Assembly: GCF_014649915.1 (NCBI RefSeq)
Contig: NZ_BMTY01000020.1
Location: 17,063-80,040, forward strand
Length of the DNA stretch: 62,978 bases
Source: Streptomyces toxytricini
GTDB taxonomy: Bacteria; Actinomycetota; Actinomycetes; Streptomycetales; Streptomycetaceae
Direction of reading: 5' to 3'
Positions 1 through 8,718 of this stretch are shown piece after piece. Below the pieces are notes generated by a model. It saw nothing but the letters and a program-made list of their open reading frames with translations, was not told the DNA's origin and did not search any database. The position numbers were made by a program, and so were the translations under genes. The number at the start of each line of letters is the position of its first letter. Positions within the stretch are counted from its first letter, which is position 1.

Positions 1-39
1 GCTGCGGCAGCCGTACGGAACGGGGGGCGGAGTCGTCGG

Positions 40-813
40 ATGAGTGCGTCGGCGCCGTATGAGGCGGTTTTGGCCGAGTCCGGGTCGGTTCCGGCTCGGG
101 GGGCCGGGCGGCGGGGGCAGTCGCAGAGGCTCGTCGCCGCGCTGTGTGCCGTGGTCGGGACGGGGCTGCTCGCCGGGACCGCTCTCACCGGGTGGGCCGA
201 GCAGCATGCCGCCGGGCGGGTGCCGTCCGCCGACGCCGCCTACCGCAAGGCCGGTTCGCTGTGGCGGGACGCTCCCGTCGACGCCCTCTTCCCGCCCGTG
301 CTCGCCGGCCCCGGTGCCGGGCCCGGCGGGGCCGACCGGACCTGGACGCGCGTGGCCGTCGCCCCCGACGCCGACTGCGCGGACGCGCTGGCTCCCGAGT
401 GGCGGGCGGTGTTGGCCGGGACCGGGTGTACGCGCGTGCTCCGGGCCTCGTACACCGATGCCACCCGCAGCTCCCTCGTCACGGTCGGCATGGTGTTCAC
501 CCCCGGCGAGGCGTCCGCCATGGCCGGGCTGCAGGGGCGGCTCGGCGCGCCGCCCGGCTTCGGGTTCGCCGACGAGCGGCGCGCCGCCTGGACCGCCTCC
601 GTGCTGCCGGAGGGGCCCGTCGTCGTCTACACCGTTGCCGCCTTCGCCGACGGCCGCGTCCTCGACGCGCCCGTCCCCGCCGAGGAGGCCGTGCGCGCCG
701 ATGCCGCCGGGGCCGTCGCGCAGGCCGGGCTCGGCCACGAGGCGAAGGCCGTCGGGGAGTTGGTGCGGGGCGGGCTGCGCTCGCTCGCCGTCCCTGCCGG
801 GTCCGCGCGGTGA
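40..813 (+). CDS. Membrane-anchored protein next to mycosin (type VII secretion neighbourhood)
   Basis: A 257-residue protein with one predicted membrane segment at about residues 31-52, preceded by a short Arg-rich cytoplasmic stretch, and then an extracytoplasmic region with no motif I recognise. The stop codon overlaps the GTG start of the mycosin gene that follows, so the two are translationally coupled and very likely in one operon. The pairing suggests a role in ESX-type secretion, either as a partner or a substrate-side factor, but that is inference from position only. The ATG start follows a purine-rich stretch. The rest of any secretion locus would lie to the left of the window. Confidence 0.75.
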   Translation: MSASAPYEAVLAESGSVPARGAGRRGQSQRLVAALCAVVGTGLLAGTALTGWAEQHAAGRVPSADAAYRKAGSLWRDAPVDALFPPVLAGPGAGPGGADRTWTRVAVAPDADCADALAPEWRAVLAGTGCTRVLRASYTDATRSSLVTVGMVFTPGEASAMAGLQGRLGAPPGFGFADERRAAWTASVLPEGPVVVYTVAAFADGRVLDAPVPAEEAVRADAAGAVAQAGLGHEAKAVGELVRGGLRSLAVPAGSAR

Positions 814-2027
814 GGCGGGGCAGGGCCGGTGCGGCCCTGGTCCTCGGCGCCGTCCTGGCGGTCGGGGTGCCCGTCGCGCCCGCCGCCGCGGACACCGATG
901 CCGTACGGGACCGGCAGTGGGGGCTGACGGCGCTGCGCGCCGAGGAGGCGTGGGGGACCACGCAGGGCGGCGGGGTCACCGTCGCCGTCCTCGACACGGG
1001 GGTCGACGCCAACCACCCGGACCTCGCCGGGCAGGTCCTCGAAGGCGCCGACCTGGTCGGCATGGGCGCGGGCCCCGGCGACCGGGCGTGGGCGCGGCAC
1101 GGCACCGCCATGGCCGGGATCATCGCCGGGCACGGGCACGGCCGGCACCGCCGTGCCGGTGTCCTCGGGGTGGCCCCGCAGGCGCGGATCCTGCCGGTCC
1201 GCGTGATCCTCGAGGAGGGTGATCCGGGCCGGGCGAAGGCGCGGGAGAGCAAGGGCGGGGCGCTCGCCGAGGGGATCCGGTGGGCCGCCGACCACGGAGC
1301 GGACGTCATCAACCTGTCGCTCGGCGACGACAGCGACTCCGCGCACCACGAGGCCGCCGAGGACGAGGCGGTGCAGTACGCGCTGGCGAAGGGCGTCGTC
1401 GTGGTCGCCTCCGCGGGCAACGGCGGCCGCGACGGCGACCACGCCTCCTACCCGGCCGCCTACCCTGGGGTGATCGCCGTCGCGGCGGTCGACCGCCGCG
1501 GCAGGAAGGCGCCGTTCTCGACGCGCAGCTGGTACGCCAGCGTCTGCGCGCCCGGCGTCGACATCGTCATCGCCGACCCCGACCGCGCCTACTACGAGGG
1601 CTGGGGCACGAGCGCGGCCGCCGCGTTCGTCTCCGGGGCGGTGGCGCTCGTCCGGGCCGCCCACCCCGAACTGTCCCCGCCGCAGATCAAGAAGCTGCTG
1701 GAGGACACCGCCGCCGACGCCCCCGCGGGCGGCCGGGACGACGCGCGCGGGCACGGCCTGGTCGATCCCGCCGCCGCCCTCCAGGCCGCGGAGGCCCTGC
1801 GCCCCGAGCCCGCCGTGCCCCGGCCCGCGGCCGCGGGCAGCGCGTACTTCGGGCCGGGCCCGGCCCCCGCCGCGGCGGACGCGGCCGGGGCCGGGCCGGC
1901 GCTGCCCGCGGCGGCGGGCGCGGGGCTGGTGCTGCTGGTGCTGGCGGCCGTGCTGGCCCGGCGCCCCTCCGGCCGCGCCGCCCGGCCGCCGCGCGGGAGC
2001 GCCGGCGCGGGGGATAGGGTCGGGTAA
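810..2027 (+). CDS. mycP: Mycosin-type S8 serine protease (type VII secretion-associated)
   Basis: Subtilisin-family protease of 405 residues. The catalytic triad is visible: Asp62 in AVLDTGVD, His97 in RHGTAMAG and Ser268 in GTSAAAAF, with the oxyanion Asn204 in SAGNGG. It has a Sec-type signal peptide (about residues 1-27), and the chain ends with an Ala/Pro-rich spacer and a C-terminal membrane helix (near residues 370-390) followed by Arg residues. This is the architecture of mycosins, which sit outside the membrane and cooperate with ESX secretion. The GTG start overlaps the upstream stop by two bases; longer in-frame starts would run through the upstream gene and were rejected. Confidence 0.9.
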   Translation: MRRGRAGAALVLGAVLAVGVPVAPAAADTDAVRDRQWGLTALRAEEAWGTTQGGGVTVAVLDTGVDANHPDLAGQVLEGADLVGMGAGPGDRAWARHGTAMAGIIAGHGHGRHRRAGVLGVAPQARILPVRVILEEGDPGRAKARESKGGALAEGIRWAADHGADVINLSLGDDSDSAHHEAAEDEAVQYALAKGVVVVASAGNGGRDGDHASYPAAYPGVIAVAAVDRRGRKAPFSTRSWYASVCAPGVDIVIADPDRAYYEGWGTSAAAAFVSGAVALVRAAHPELSPPQIKKLLEDTAADAPAGGRDDARGHGLVDPAAALQAAEALRPEPAVPRPAAAGSAYFGPGPAPAAADAAGAGPALPAAAGAGLVLLVLAAVLARRPSGRAARPPRGSAGAGDRVG

Positions 2028-2029
2028 CT

Positions 2030-2770
2030 GTGGCGAACAAGAACATCCCCGACCCCGGATACTCCGACGACGACGGCTCCGCCGACCCCCGGCTGAGCGC
2101 GGCCCTGGCCGCCTGGTCCGAGGACCGGGCGAGGGAGCCGGAGGTGCTGGCAGCGCTCAAGGGCGCCCGGCTCCTGGTCCCGGTGGTCGCGGTGCTCGGC
2201 GAGGTCGAGACCGACCCGGAGACCGGTCTCAAGCGGGAGAAGACCAGCGACATGGCCGTCCCCACCCTCCAGGCGGGGGACCGGCGGGCGCTGCCCGCCT
2301 TCACCTCCACCGCCTCGCTCGCGCTGTGGGACCCGGCGGCCCGCCCGGTCGCGGTCCCGCTGCACCAGGCGCTGGCGGCCGCCGCGCACGAGAAGGCCGA
2401 CACGGTCGTCCTCGACCTGGCCGGCCCGGTCGCGTACGAGCTCACCGGCCGGGCGCTGCTCGCGCTCGCCGAGGGACGCACCGACACCGATCCGCTGACC
2501 GACCCGGCCGTGCACGAGGCCGTACGGGCCGCGGTGGCAGCGGAGCCCGCGGTGCTGCGGGCCCACCTCGGGCCCGGCGGGCCCGACGCGGACGGCACGC
2601 TGGCGATCGTGCTGGCCGCCGGTGCGCAGCCCGCGGCCGCGGCCAGGAGCGTGGCCGGGGCGCTCGCCGCGGACGAGACGCTGCGGGCCCGGCTGGTGCG
2701 CGGGCTGGACCTTGCGCTGCTGCCGGAGTCGGCGCCGGCCCCGCCGGGCGAGCCACTTTTCACCCGCTGA
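2030..2770 (+). CDS. SseB family protein
   Basis: A 246-residue soluble protein matching the SseB N-terminal domain type, with motifs such as ALKGARLLVPVVAVLGE and PAFTSTASLALW. The molecular role of actinobacterial SseB-domain proteins is not established. The GTG start lies 2 bases after the mycosin stop. A -10-like TAGGGT (2015-2020) sits 9 bases before the start, so a separate leaderless transcript is possible. The stop codon falls in the first unit of an 8-bp tandem repeat. Confidence 0.82.
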   Translation: MANKNIPDPGYSDDDGSADPRLSAALAAWSEDRAREPEVLAALKGARLLVPVVAVLGEVETDPETGLKREKTSDMAVPTLQAGDRRALPAFTSTASLALWDPAARPVAVPLHQALAAAAHEKADTVVLDLAGPVAYELTGRALLALAEGRTDTDPLTDPAVHEAVRAAVAAEPAVLRAHLGPGGPDADGTLAIVLAAGAQPAAAARSVAGALAADETLRARLVRGLDLALLPESAPAPPGEPLFTR

Positions 2771-2814
2771 CCCGCTGACCCGCCGACCCGCCGACCCGCC
2801 GACCCGCCGACCCG
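2763..2814. repeat. 8-bp tandem repeat overlapping the SseB stop codon
   Basis: Six and a half copies of an 8-bp unit, two as CCCGCTGA then four as CCCGCCGA. The first unit supplies the stop codon of the SseB gene. It looks like slippage expansion, and copy number probably varies between strains. Confidence 0.85.
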
Positions 2815-2862
2815 GCGGCCGCCCGCCGCGGCGCCGGCCGTCGGGTACCCGCAGGCACGTAC

Positions 2863-2900
2863 GCGGAAGGGCCGGGGCGCTGCCGCCCCGGCCCTTCCGC
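2863..2900. terminator. Bidirectional terminator hairpin
   Basis: A perfect 17-bp stem (2863-2879 with 2884-2900) closed by a 4-base loop CTGC, placed between the convergent SseB and DUF1844 genes. There is no T-tract, as is usual for Streptomyces hairpin terminators. Confidence 0.85.
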
Positions 2901-2923
2901 TTGGTTCCCGCAAGCCCGGCCCG

Positions 2924-3301
2924 TCAGCCGAAGACCGGGCCCGTGAACTTCTCGCCCGGCCCCTGGCCCGGCTCGTCCGGGACGACGGACGCCTCGCGGA
3001 AGGCGAGCTGGAGGGACTTCAGGCCGTCGCGCAGCGGGGCGGCGTGGAAGGAGCTGATCTCGGTGGCGCTGGCGGTGACCAGCCCGGCGAGGGCGGTGAT
3101 CAGCTTGCGGGCCTCGTCGAGGTCCTTGTGCTCGGAGTCCGGCTTGTCGAGGCCCAGGTTGACCGCCGCGGCGCTCAGCAGGTGCACGGCCACCGTGGTG
3201 ATCACCTCGACGGCGGGCACGTCCGCGATGTCACGCGTCATGGCGTCGTAGTCGGGGGCCGGGTCGGCCTCGGTGGCGGGGGTGGGGGTCGCGTCAGTCA
3301 T
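2924..3301 (-). CDS. DUF1844 domain protein
   Basis: A 125-residue acidic protein with the DUF1844 core: VEVITTVAVHLLSAAAVNLG followed by a charged stretch and a helical segment LITALAGLVTASATE. The function of the family is unknown. The ATG at 3299-3301 was chosen because it begins MTDATPTP, while a longer reading adds an Arg-rich stretch unlike the family. It is divergent from infC, so the roughly 375 bp between them must hold the promoters of both. Confidence 0.85.
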   Translation of the reverse strand: MTDATPTPATEADPAPDYDAMTRDIADVPAVEVITTVAVHLLSAAAVNLGLDKPDSEHKDLDEARKLITALAGLVTASATEISSFHAAPLRDGLKSLQLAFREASVVPDEPGQGPGEKFTGPVFG

Positions 3302-3371
3302 GCCCCCACGATAAGCCGGGCCCGGCAGGCGCCCGCCCCGGCTCCTGGCGAGCGCGACCGGCACGGACTGC

Positions 3372-3653
3372 TATATTGGTGTGACGACCGGCCGGAGACG
3401 TATGTCCCCGGCCCGCAAGTGGAGGCTCCGTTCTCCCACCCGACCGCCTTCCGGGGCGGCGGGTCACCGGTCAGGCGGCATCCATCGTTCCGTACGGACG
3501 ATGGAAAGCCGCCCGATGTTGCGCCCCGCGGTTCACGCGGCGGTGCTCCGGTTGTTTTGGAGCCCCCGCCTGTGAACGGTGGGGCATTTTTCGTGCCCGG
3601 CCGCGGTTGGTCCCCATGACACAAGACGTCAGCGGCTGTCTGACCTGACAGCC
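3372..3653 (+). promoter_or_regulatory. Structured leader of the infC-rpmI-rplT operon (putative attenuator)
   Basis: A gene-free leader of almost 300 bases. A weak -10-like TATATT lies at 3372-3377. The leader carries a 9-bp hairpin (3482-3504), a potential antiterminator strand 3524-3536 complementary (12 of 13, one wobble) to 3572-3584, a terminator (3562-3591) and a perfect 7-bp hairpin GGCTGTC/GACAGCC (3634-3653) just before the infC ribosome-binding site. A small frame 3501-3575 (24 codons) ends inside the terminator loop. This arrangement is that of a transcription attenuator; the signal sensed cannot be read from sequence. Confidence 0.6.
3562..3591 (+). terminator. Intrinsic terminator inside the infC leader
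   Basis: The stem GCCCC/GGGGC (3562-3566 with 3581-3585) continues with CC/GG inside, has a 7-base loop and is followed by A and five T residues (3587-3591). T-tracts are rare in this G+C-rich DNA, which strengthens the call. No gene ends upstream on this strand, so it would act as a premature terminator for infC. Confidence 0.7.
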
Positions 3654-3677
3654 GTGTGGTGCTACCGAGGAGGATCC

Positions 3678-4367
3678 ATCAGCACCGAGCCCCGCATCAA
3701 CGATCGGATTCGTGTCCCTGAGGTGCGACTCGTCGGTCCCAGCGGCGAGCAGGTGGGCATCGTCCCGCTTGCGAAGGCGCTTGAACTCGCGCAGGAGTAC
3801 GACCTCGACCTGGTCGAGGTCGCGGCGTCTGCTCGCCCGCCGGTCTGCAAGCTCATGGACTACGGCAAGTTCAAGTACGAGTCGGCGATGAAGGCCCGTG
3901 AGGCGCGCAAGAACCAGGCGCACACGGTCATCAAGGAGATGAAGCTCCGGCCGAAGATCGACCCGCACGACTATGACACCAAGAAGGGTCACGTCGTTCG
4001 GTTCCTCAAGCAGGGCGACAAGGTCAAGATCACGATCATGTTCCGCGGTCGCGAGCAGTCCCGGCCGGAGCTCGGCTACCGACTGCTGCAGCGTCTGGCG
4101 GAGGACGTCCAGGACCTCGGTTTCGTCGAGTCGAACCCGAAGCAGGACGGCCGAAACATGATCATGGTTCTCGGTCCGCACAAGAAGAAGACCGAGGCGA
4201 TGGCCGAAGCCCGCGAGGCCCAGGCCGCCCGCAAGGCCGAGCGCCAGGGTGCCGCCGCGGACGCTGCCGCCAAGGAAGCGCCCGCAGGGGACACCGAGGC
4301 CGCCTCCGCCGAAGCCGGCGACGCCTCCGCCGAAGCCGGCGACGCCTCTCCCGAGGCGCAGGCCTAG
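3678..4367 (+). CDS. infC: Translation initiation factor IF-3
   Basis: IF-3 binds the 30S subunit, helps select the initiator tRNA and start codon, and prevents early 50S joining. The 229-residue protein has the N-domain (RINDRIRVPEVRLVG), a lysine-rich linker and the C-domain (DTKKGHVVRFLKQGDKVKIT), then an Ala/Glu tail with AEAGDAS repeats. I read the start as ATC at 3678, 4 bases after AGGAGG (3668-3673); a rare AUU/AUC-type start is a known feature of infC and serves autoregulation. The alternative is GTG at 3654, which would make the ribosome-binding site part of the coding sequence. First gene of infC-rpmI-rplT. Confidence 0.93.
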   Translation: MSTEPRINDRIRVPEVRLVGPSGEQVGIVPLAKALELAQEYDLDLVEVAASARPPVCKLMDYGKFKYESAMKAREARKNQAHTVIKEMKLRPKIDPHDYDTKKGHVVRFLKQGDKVKITIMFRGREQSRPELGYRLLQRLAEDVQDLGFVESNPKQDGRNMIMVLGPHKKKTEAMAEAREAQAARKAERQGAAADAAAKEAPAGDTEAASAEAGDASAEAGDASPEAQA

Positions 4368-4424
4368 GCCTGATTCCGGGGCACCCGGTCCCGGATCACC
4401 GACACCACATGACGTTCCCGCAAG

Positions 4425-4444
4425 CCGGTCCGGTACCGGACCGG
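4425..4444 (+). promoter_or_regulatory. Perfect 20-bp palindrome before rpmI
   Basis: CCGGTCCGGTACCGGACCGG forms an 8-bp RNA stem with a GTAC loop between infC and the rpmI ribosome-binding site. It could be a processing or ribosomal-protein binding site controlling rpmI-rplT, by analogy with L20 autoregulation in other bacteria; this is inference. Confidence 0.5.
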
Positions 4445-4477
4445 TGGGGACGCCACCGACGAGGAGATAACGGCGCC

Positions 4478-4672
4478 ATGCCGAAGAACAAGACGCACAG
4501 CGGTACCAAGAAGCGCTTCAAGGTCACCGGCTCCGGCAAGGTGCTCCGCGAGCGCGCCGGCAAGCGCCACCTGCTCGAGCACAAGTCGTCCAAGCTGACG
4601 CGTCGCCTCACCGGCAACGCCGAGATGGCCCCGGGCGACGCCGCGAAGATCAAGAAGCTTCTCGGCATCTGA
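4478..4672 (+). CDS. rpmI: 50S ribosomal protein L35
   Basis: A 64-residue, Lys/Arg-rich protein with the complete L35 sequence pattern (MPKNKTHSGTKKRFKVTGSG at the start, KKLLGI at the end). Component of the large ribosomal subunit. The ATG follows GAGGAGATAA at good spacing. It lies between infC and rplT in the conserved order. A hairpin CGCTCCCC/GGGGAGCG (4679-4697) lies just after its stop and may be an intercistronic processing or attenuation element before rplT. Confidence 0.97.
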   Translation: MPKNKTHSGTKKRFKVTGSGKVLRERAGKRHLLEHKSSKLTRRLTGNAEMAPGDAAKIKKLLGI

Positions 4673-4774
4673 CGTCGCCGCTCCCCCTCGGGGAGCGGGA
4701 CGCCGAGACCGGGATCCCATCGAACTTTCGGGCCGTGTGAAGACACCCGCGGCCCCGCTACAAGGAGTCAAGAA

Positions 4775-5167
4775 GTGGCACGCGTCAAGCGGGCAGTAAA
4801 CGCCCACAAGAAGCGCCGGGCGATCCTCGAGGCGGCCTCCGGCTACCGCGGTCAGCGTTCGCGCCTGTACCGCAAGGCCAAGGAGCAGGTCACCCACTCG
4901 CTGGTCTACAACTACAACGACCGCAAGAAGCGCAAGGGCGACTTCCGTCAGCTGTGGATCCAGCGCATCAACGCCGCTGCCCGCCAGAACGGCATGACGT
5001 ACAACCGCCTCATCCAGGGTCTGAAGGCCGCCAACATCGAGGTGGACCGCAAGATCCTCGCGGAGCTGGCCGTCAACGACGCCAACGCGTTCGCCGCGCT
5101 GGTCGAGGTCGCCCAGAAGGCGCTCCCGGCCGACGTGAACGCCCCGAAGGCCGCCGCTGCCGCCTAA
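4775..5167 (+). CDS. rplT: 50S ribosomal protein L20
   Basis: A 130-residue L20, an early 50S assembly protein and in many bacteria the translational repressor of rpmI-rplT. Typical blocks are visible: MARVKRAVNAHKKRRAILE, SRLYRKAKEQ and the C-terminal YNRLIQGLKAANIEVDRKIL. It starts at GTG, with AAGGAG about 8 bases upstream, and has a slightly extended Ala-rich tail. Last gene of the operon, followed by a strong hairpin. Confidence 0.97.
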   Translation: MARVKRAVNAHKKRRAILEAASGYRGQRSRLYRKAKEQVTHSLVYNYNDRKKRKGDFRQLWIQRINAAARQNGMTYNRLIQGLKAANIEVDRKILAELAVNDANAFAALVEVAQKALPADVNAPKAAAAA

Positions 5168-5210
5168 GCGACACGCTTTCGCGCAGCAAGCCCTCGACAG
5201 GCTTCAGCCC

Positions 5211-5239
5211 GGACCCGCAGGCCCCGTGCCTGCGGGTCC
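5211..5239 (+). terminator. Terminator of infC-rpmI-rplT
   Basis: A perfect 11-bp stem GGACCCGCAGG/CCTGCGGGTCC with a 7-base loop, 44 bases after the rplT stop. Confidence 0.85.
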
Positions 5240-5304
5240 GTGCGTTGTGGCCGCCGCCCCGACCAGTCACACCCGCAGTACGCACGGAAGCGAGCCGACC
5301 GCCC

Positions 5305-6168
<864 letters not shown>

Positions 6169-6224
6169 TAATGTGGCGGCCCGGGGGGCCCACTGCGCTA
6201 CTCGGAGATGTGGGGTACGGGGAC

Positions 6225-7442
6225 ATGACCGTCGGTACGAACAGCTCGCCAGGGGCCGCGGACGCGGCGGGGGCGCCGTCCCTGGCGACCGTTCCCGCAC
6301 AGCCACCGGGCCCGCCCGGCCCGGAGGCCGCCGCACCCGGCCAGGCCGGCCCCGCCGACCCGGCGGGCCTCGCCGCCCTCGGCATCGACCCCGACGACCT
6401 GCCCGACGGGCTCGTCGTCGCCGACGCCACCGGCCGGGTGATCTGCTTCAACTCCGCCGCCGCCCGCATCACCGCCCTCGCCCCCGCCGAGGCGCTCGGC
6501 GCCCGCATCGAGCGGGCCCTGCCTCTGGAGGACCTCGACGGCCGCCGCTGGTGGACCCTGACCGACCCCTACGGCGGGCTCGCCACCCGCCGCGGCCAGC
6601 CCGAGCGCAACCTCCTCCTGCCCGGCGGCCGCGAGGTCCTCGTCTCCGCCCGCTACGTCCGCTCCCGCCCCGCCGGCCCGCTCCGCCGCCTCGTCGTGAC
6701 CCTCCGCGGCACCGAGGCCCGCCGGCGCACCGAGCGCAGCCACGCCGAGCTGATCGCCACCGTCGCCCACGAGCTGCGCTCCCCGCTGACCTCCGTCAAG
6801 GGCTTCACCGCTACCCTCCTCGCCAAGTGGGAGCGGTTCACCGACGACCAGAAGCGCCTCATGCTGGAGACCGTCGACGCCGACGCCAACCGCGTCACCC
6901 GGCTGATCGCCGAACTCCTCGACATCTCCCGCATCGACTCCGGCCGCCTCGAGGTGCGCCGCCAGCCCGTCGACATCGCCACCGCCGTCGGCCGCCACGT
7001 CCAGGCCCTCACCGCGAACGGCCAGGCGCCCGAGCGCTTCCTGGTCCGCGTCAGCCGCTCCCTGCCCGACCTGTGGGCCGACCCCGACAAGATCGACCAG
7101 ATCCTCGGCAACCTGCTCGAAAATGCGGTGCGCCACGGCGAGGGAACCGTCACCATCGACGTGTCGCCGACCAGCCTGACGAACGCAGCGGGCAAGACCG
7201 AGAAGGGAACCGCCGTCACCGTGACCGATGAGGGCCCCGGCATCCCCGAGGAGTCGATGGGCCGCGTCTTCACCCGCTTCTGGCGGGGCAGCAAGCGCGG
7301 CGGCACCGGCCTGGGCCTGTACATCGTCAAGGGCATCGTCGAGGCGCACGGCGGCACGATCACCGTCGGCCGCGGACCCGGCGGCGGCGCCGAGTTCCGA
7401 TTTATCCTGCCCGTCGGCGCGCCGGCCTACCTCACGCAGTAA
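6225..7442 (+). CDS. PAS-domain sensor histidine kinase (orphan)
   Basis: A 405-residue cytoplasmic histidine kinase: a Pro/Ala-rich N-terminus, a PAS domain (about residues 55-135), a HisKA domain with the phospho-acceptor His182 in VAHELRSPLTS, and an HATPase domain with the N box (LGNLLENAVRH), G1 (DEGPGIP) and G2 (GTGLGLYIVKG). No transmembrane segment and no adjacent response regulator are present, so its partner lies elsewhere. GTG 6210 is an alternative start five codons upstream. Confidence 0.9.
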   Translation: MTVGTNSSPGAADAAGAPSLATVPAQPPGPPGPEAAAPGQAGPADPAGLAALGIDPDDLPDGLVVADATGRVICFNSAAARITALAPAEALGARIERALPLEDLDGRRWWTLTDPYGGLATRRGQPERNLLLPGGREVLVSARYVRSRPAGPLRRLVVTLRGTEARRRTERSHAELIATVAHELRSPLTSVKGFTATLLAKWERFTDDQKRLMLETVDADANRVTRLIAELLDISRIDSGRLEVRRQPVDIATAVGRHVQALTANGQAPERFLVRVSRSLPDLWADPDKIDQILGNLLENAVRHGEGTVTIDVSPTSLTNAAGKTEKGTAVTVTDEGPGIPEESMGRVFTRFWRGSKRGGTGLGLYIVKGIVEAHGGTITVGRGPGGGAEFRFILPVGAPAYLTQ

Positions 7443-7587
7443 TCCTGCGGAGCGTCTCGCCAGGCGGCCCACGGGCTCCTCCGCCCCCCGCGGCCCGTAG
7501 ACTCGTCCTTTGGCACCTTTGCGTCCTTGTGTCGAGCTCGTCGTCGAGCGGGGACCTCCAGCCAGCCCATCGGAAGCACGGGAAGAG

Positions 7588-8718
7588 ATGTCGGCACCGA
7601 ACAAGTCGTACGACCCTGTCGAGGTCGAGGCACTGAAACCGGAAGAGATCGAGCGCATGCGGGACGAGGCGCTCGCCGCCTTCGCGGCCGCCGGCGACCT
7701 CGACGAACTCGCGCACGCGAAGACCGCCCACACCGGCGGCACCTCGCCGCTCGCCCTCGCCAACCGCGAGATCGGCGCGCTGCCCCCGCAGGCCAAGGCC
7801 GAGGCGGGCAAGCGCGTGGGCCAGGCCCGCGGCGCGGTGAACAAGGCGTTCGCGGAGCGCCTCGCCCAGCTGGAGGCCGAGCGCGACGAGCGCGTACTGG
7901 TGGAGGAGGCGGTCGACGTCACCCTGCCGTACGACCGCGTGCCGGCCGGCGCCCGCCACCCCCTGACCACGCTGATGGACCGCATCGCGGACATCTTCAC
8001 GGCCATGGGCTACGAGGTCGCGGAGGGCCCCGAGGTCGAGGCGGAGTGGTTCAACTTCGACGCCCTCAACTTCACGCCCGACCACCCCGCGCGGCAGATG
8101 CAGGACACCTTCTTCGTCCGCGGCCCCGAGGGCGTCGAGGGCGACGAGTCCGGTGTCGTCCTGCGCACCCACACCTCGCCGGTGCAGGCCCGCGCGCTCC
8201 TGGAGCGCCGCGAGCCGCCCGTCTACATCGTCTGCCCGGGCCGCGTGTACCGCACCGACGAGCTCGACGCGACGCACACCCCGGTCTTCCACCAGGTCGA
8301 GCTGCTCGCCGTCGACGAGGGCCTGACCATGGCCGACCTCAAGGGCACCATCGACCACATGGTCAAGTCGCTCTTCGGGGACGACGTCACCACGCGCCTG
8401 CGCCCGAACTTCTTCCCGTTCACCGAGCCGTCCGCCGAGATGGACATGCAGTGCTACGTGTGCCGCGGCGCCTCGGTGGGCAACCCCGACCGCCCCTGCC
8501 GCACCTGCTCCAGCGAGGGCTGGATCGAGCTCGGCGGCTGCGGCATGGTCAACCCCAAGGTGCTCACCGCCTGCGGCGTGGACCCGGAGAAGTACAGCGG
8601 CTTCGCCTTCGGCTTCGGCATCGAGCGGATGCTGATGTTCCGGCACAACGTGGAAGACATGCGAGACATGGTCGAGGGTGACGTCCGGTTCACCCGGCCG
8701 TTCGGGATGGAGATCTGA
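7588..8718 (+). CDS. pheS: Phenylalanyl-tRNA synthetase alpha chain
   Basis: Catalytic subunit of the alpha2-beta2 enzyme that charges tRNA-Phe. It is 376 residues: an N-terminal coiled-coil arm (residues 15-105) and a class II synthetase core with a motif 2 region around DTFFVRGPEG and RTHTSPVQAR, and motif 3 GFAFGFGIERMLMFRH. The ATG (7588) follows GGAAGAG. A -10-like TAGACT at 7498-7503 may mark the promoter, giving a leader of about 80 bases. The stop overlaps the pheT start by one base. Confidence 0.96.
   Translation: MSAPNKSYDPVEVEALKPEEIERMRDEALAAFAAAGDLDELAHAKTAHTGGTSPLALANREIGALPPQAKAEAGKRVGQARGAVNKAFAERLAQLEAERDERVLVEEAVDVTLPYDRVPAGARHPLTTLMDRIADIFTAMGYEVAEGPEVEAEWFNFDALNFTPDHPARQMQDTFFVRGPEGVEGDESGVVLRTHTSPVQARALLERREPPVYIVCPGRVYRTDELDATHTPVFHQVELLAVDEGLTMADLKGTIDHMVKSLFGDDVTTRLRPNFFPFTEPSAEMDMQCYVCRGASVGNPDRPCRTCSSEGWIELGGCGMVNPKVLTACGVDPEKYSGFAFGFGIERMLMFRHNVEDMRDMVEGDVRFTRPFGMEI

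Noticed and set aside
7443..7587. T-box leader before pheS
   Set aside because: The interval is too short and lacks a T-box-like sequence and a terminator.
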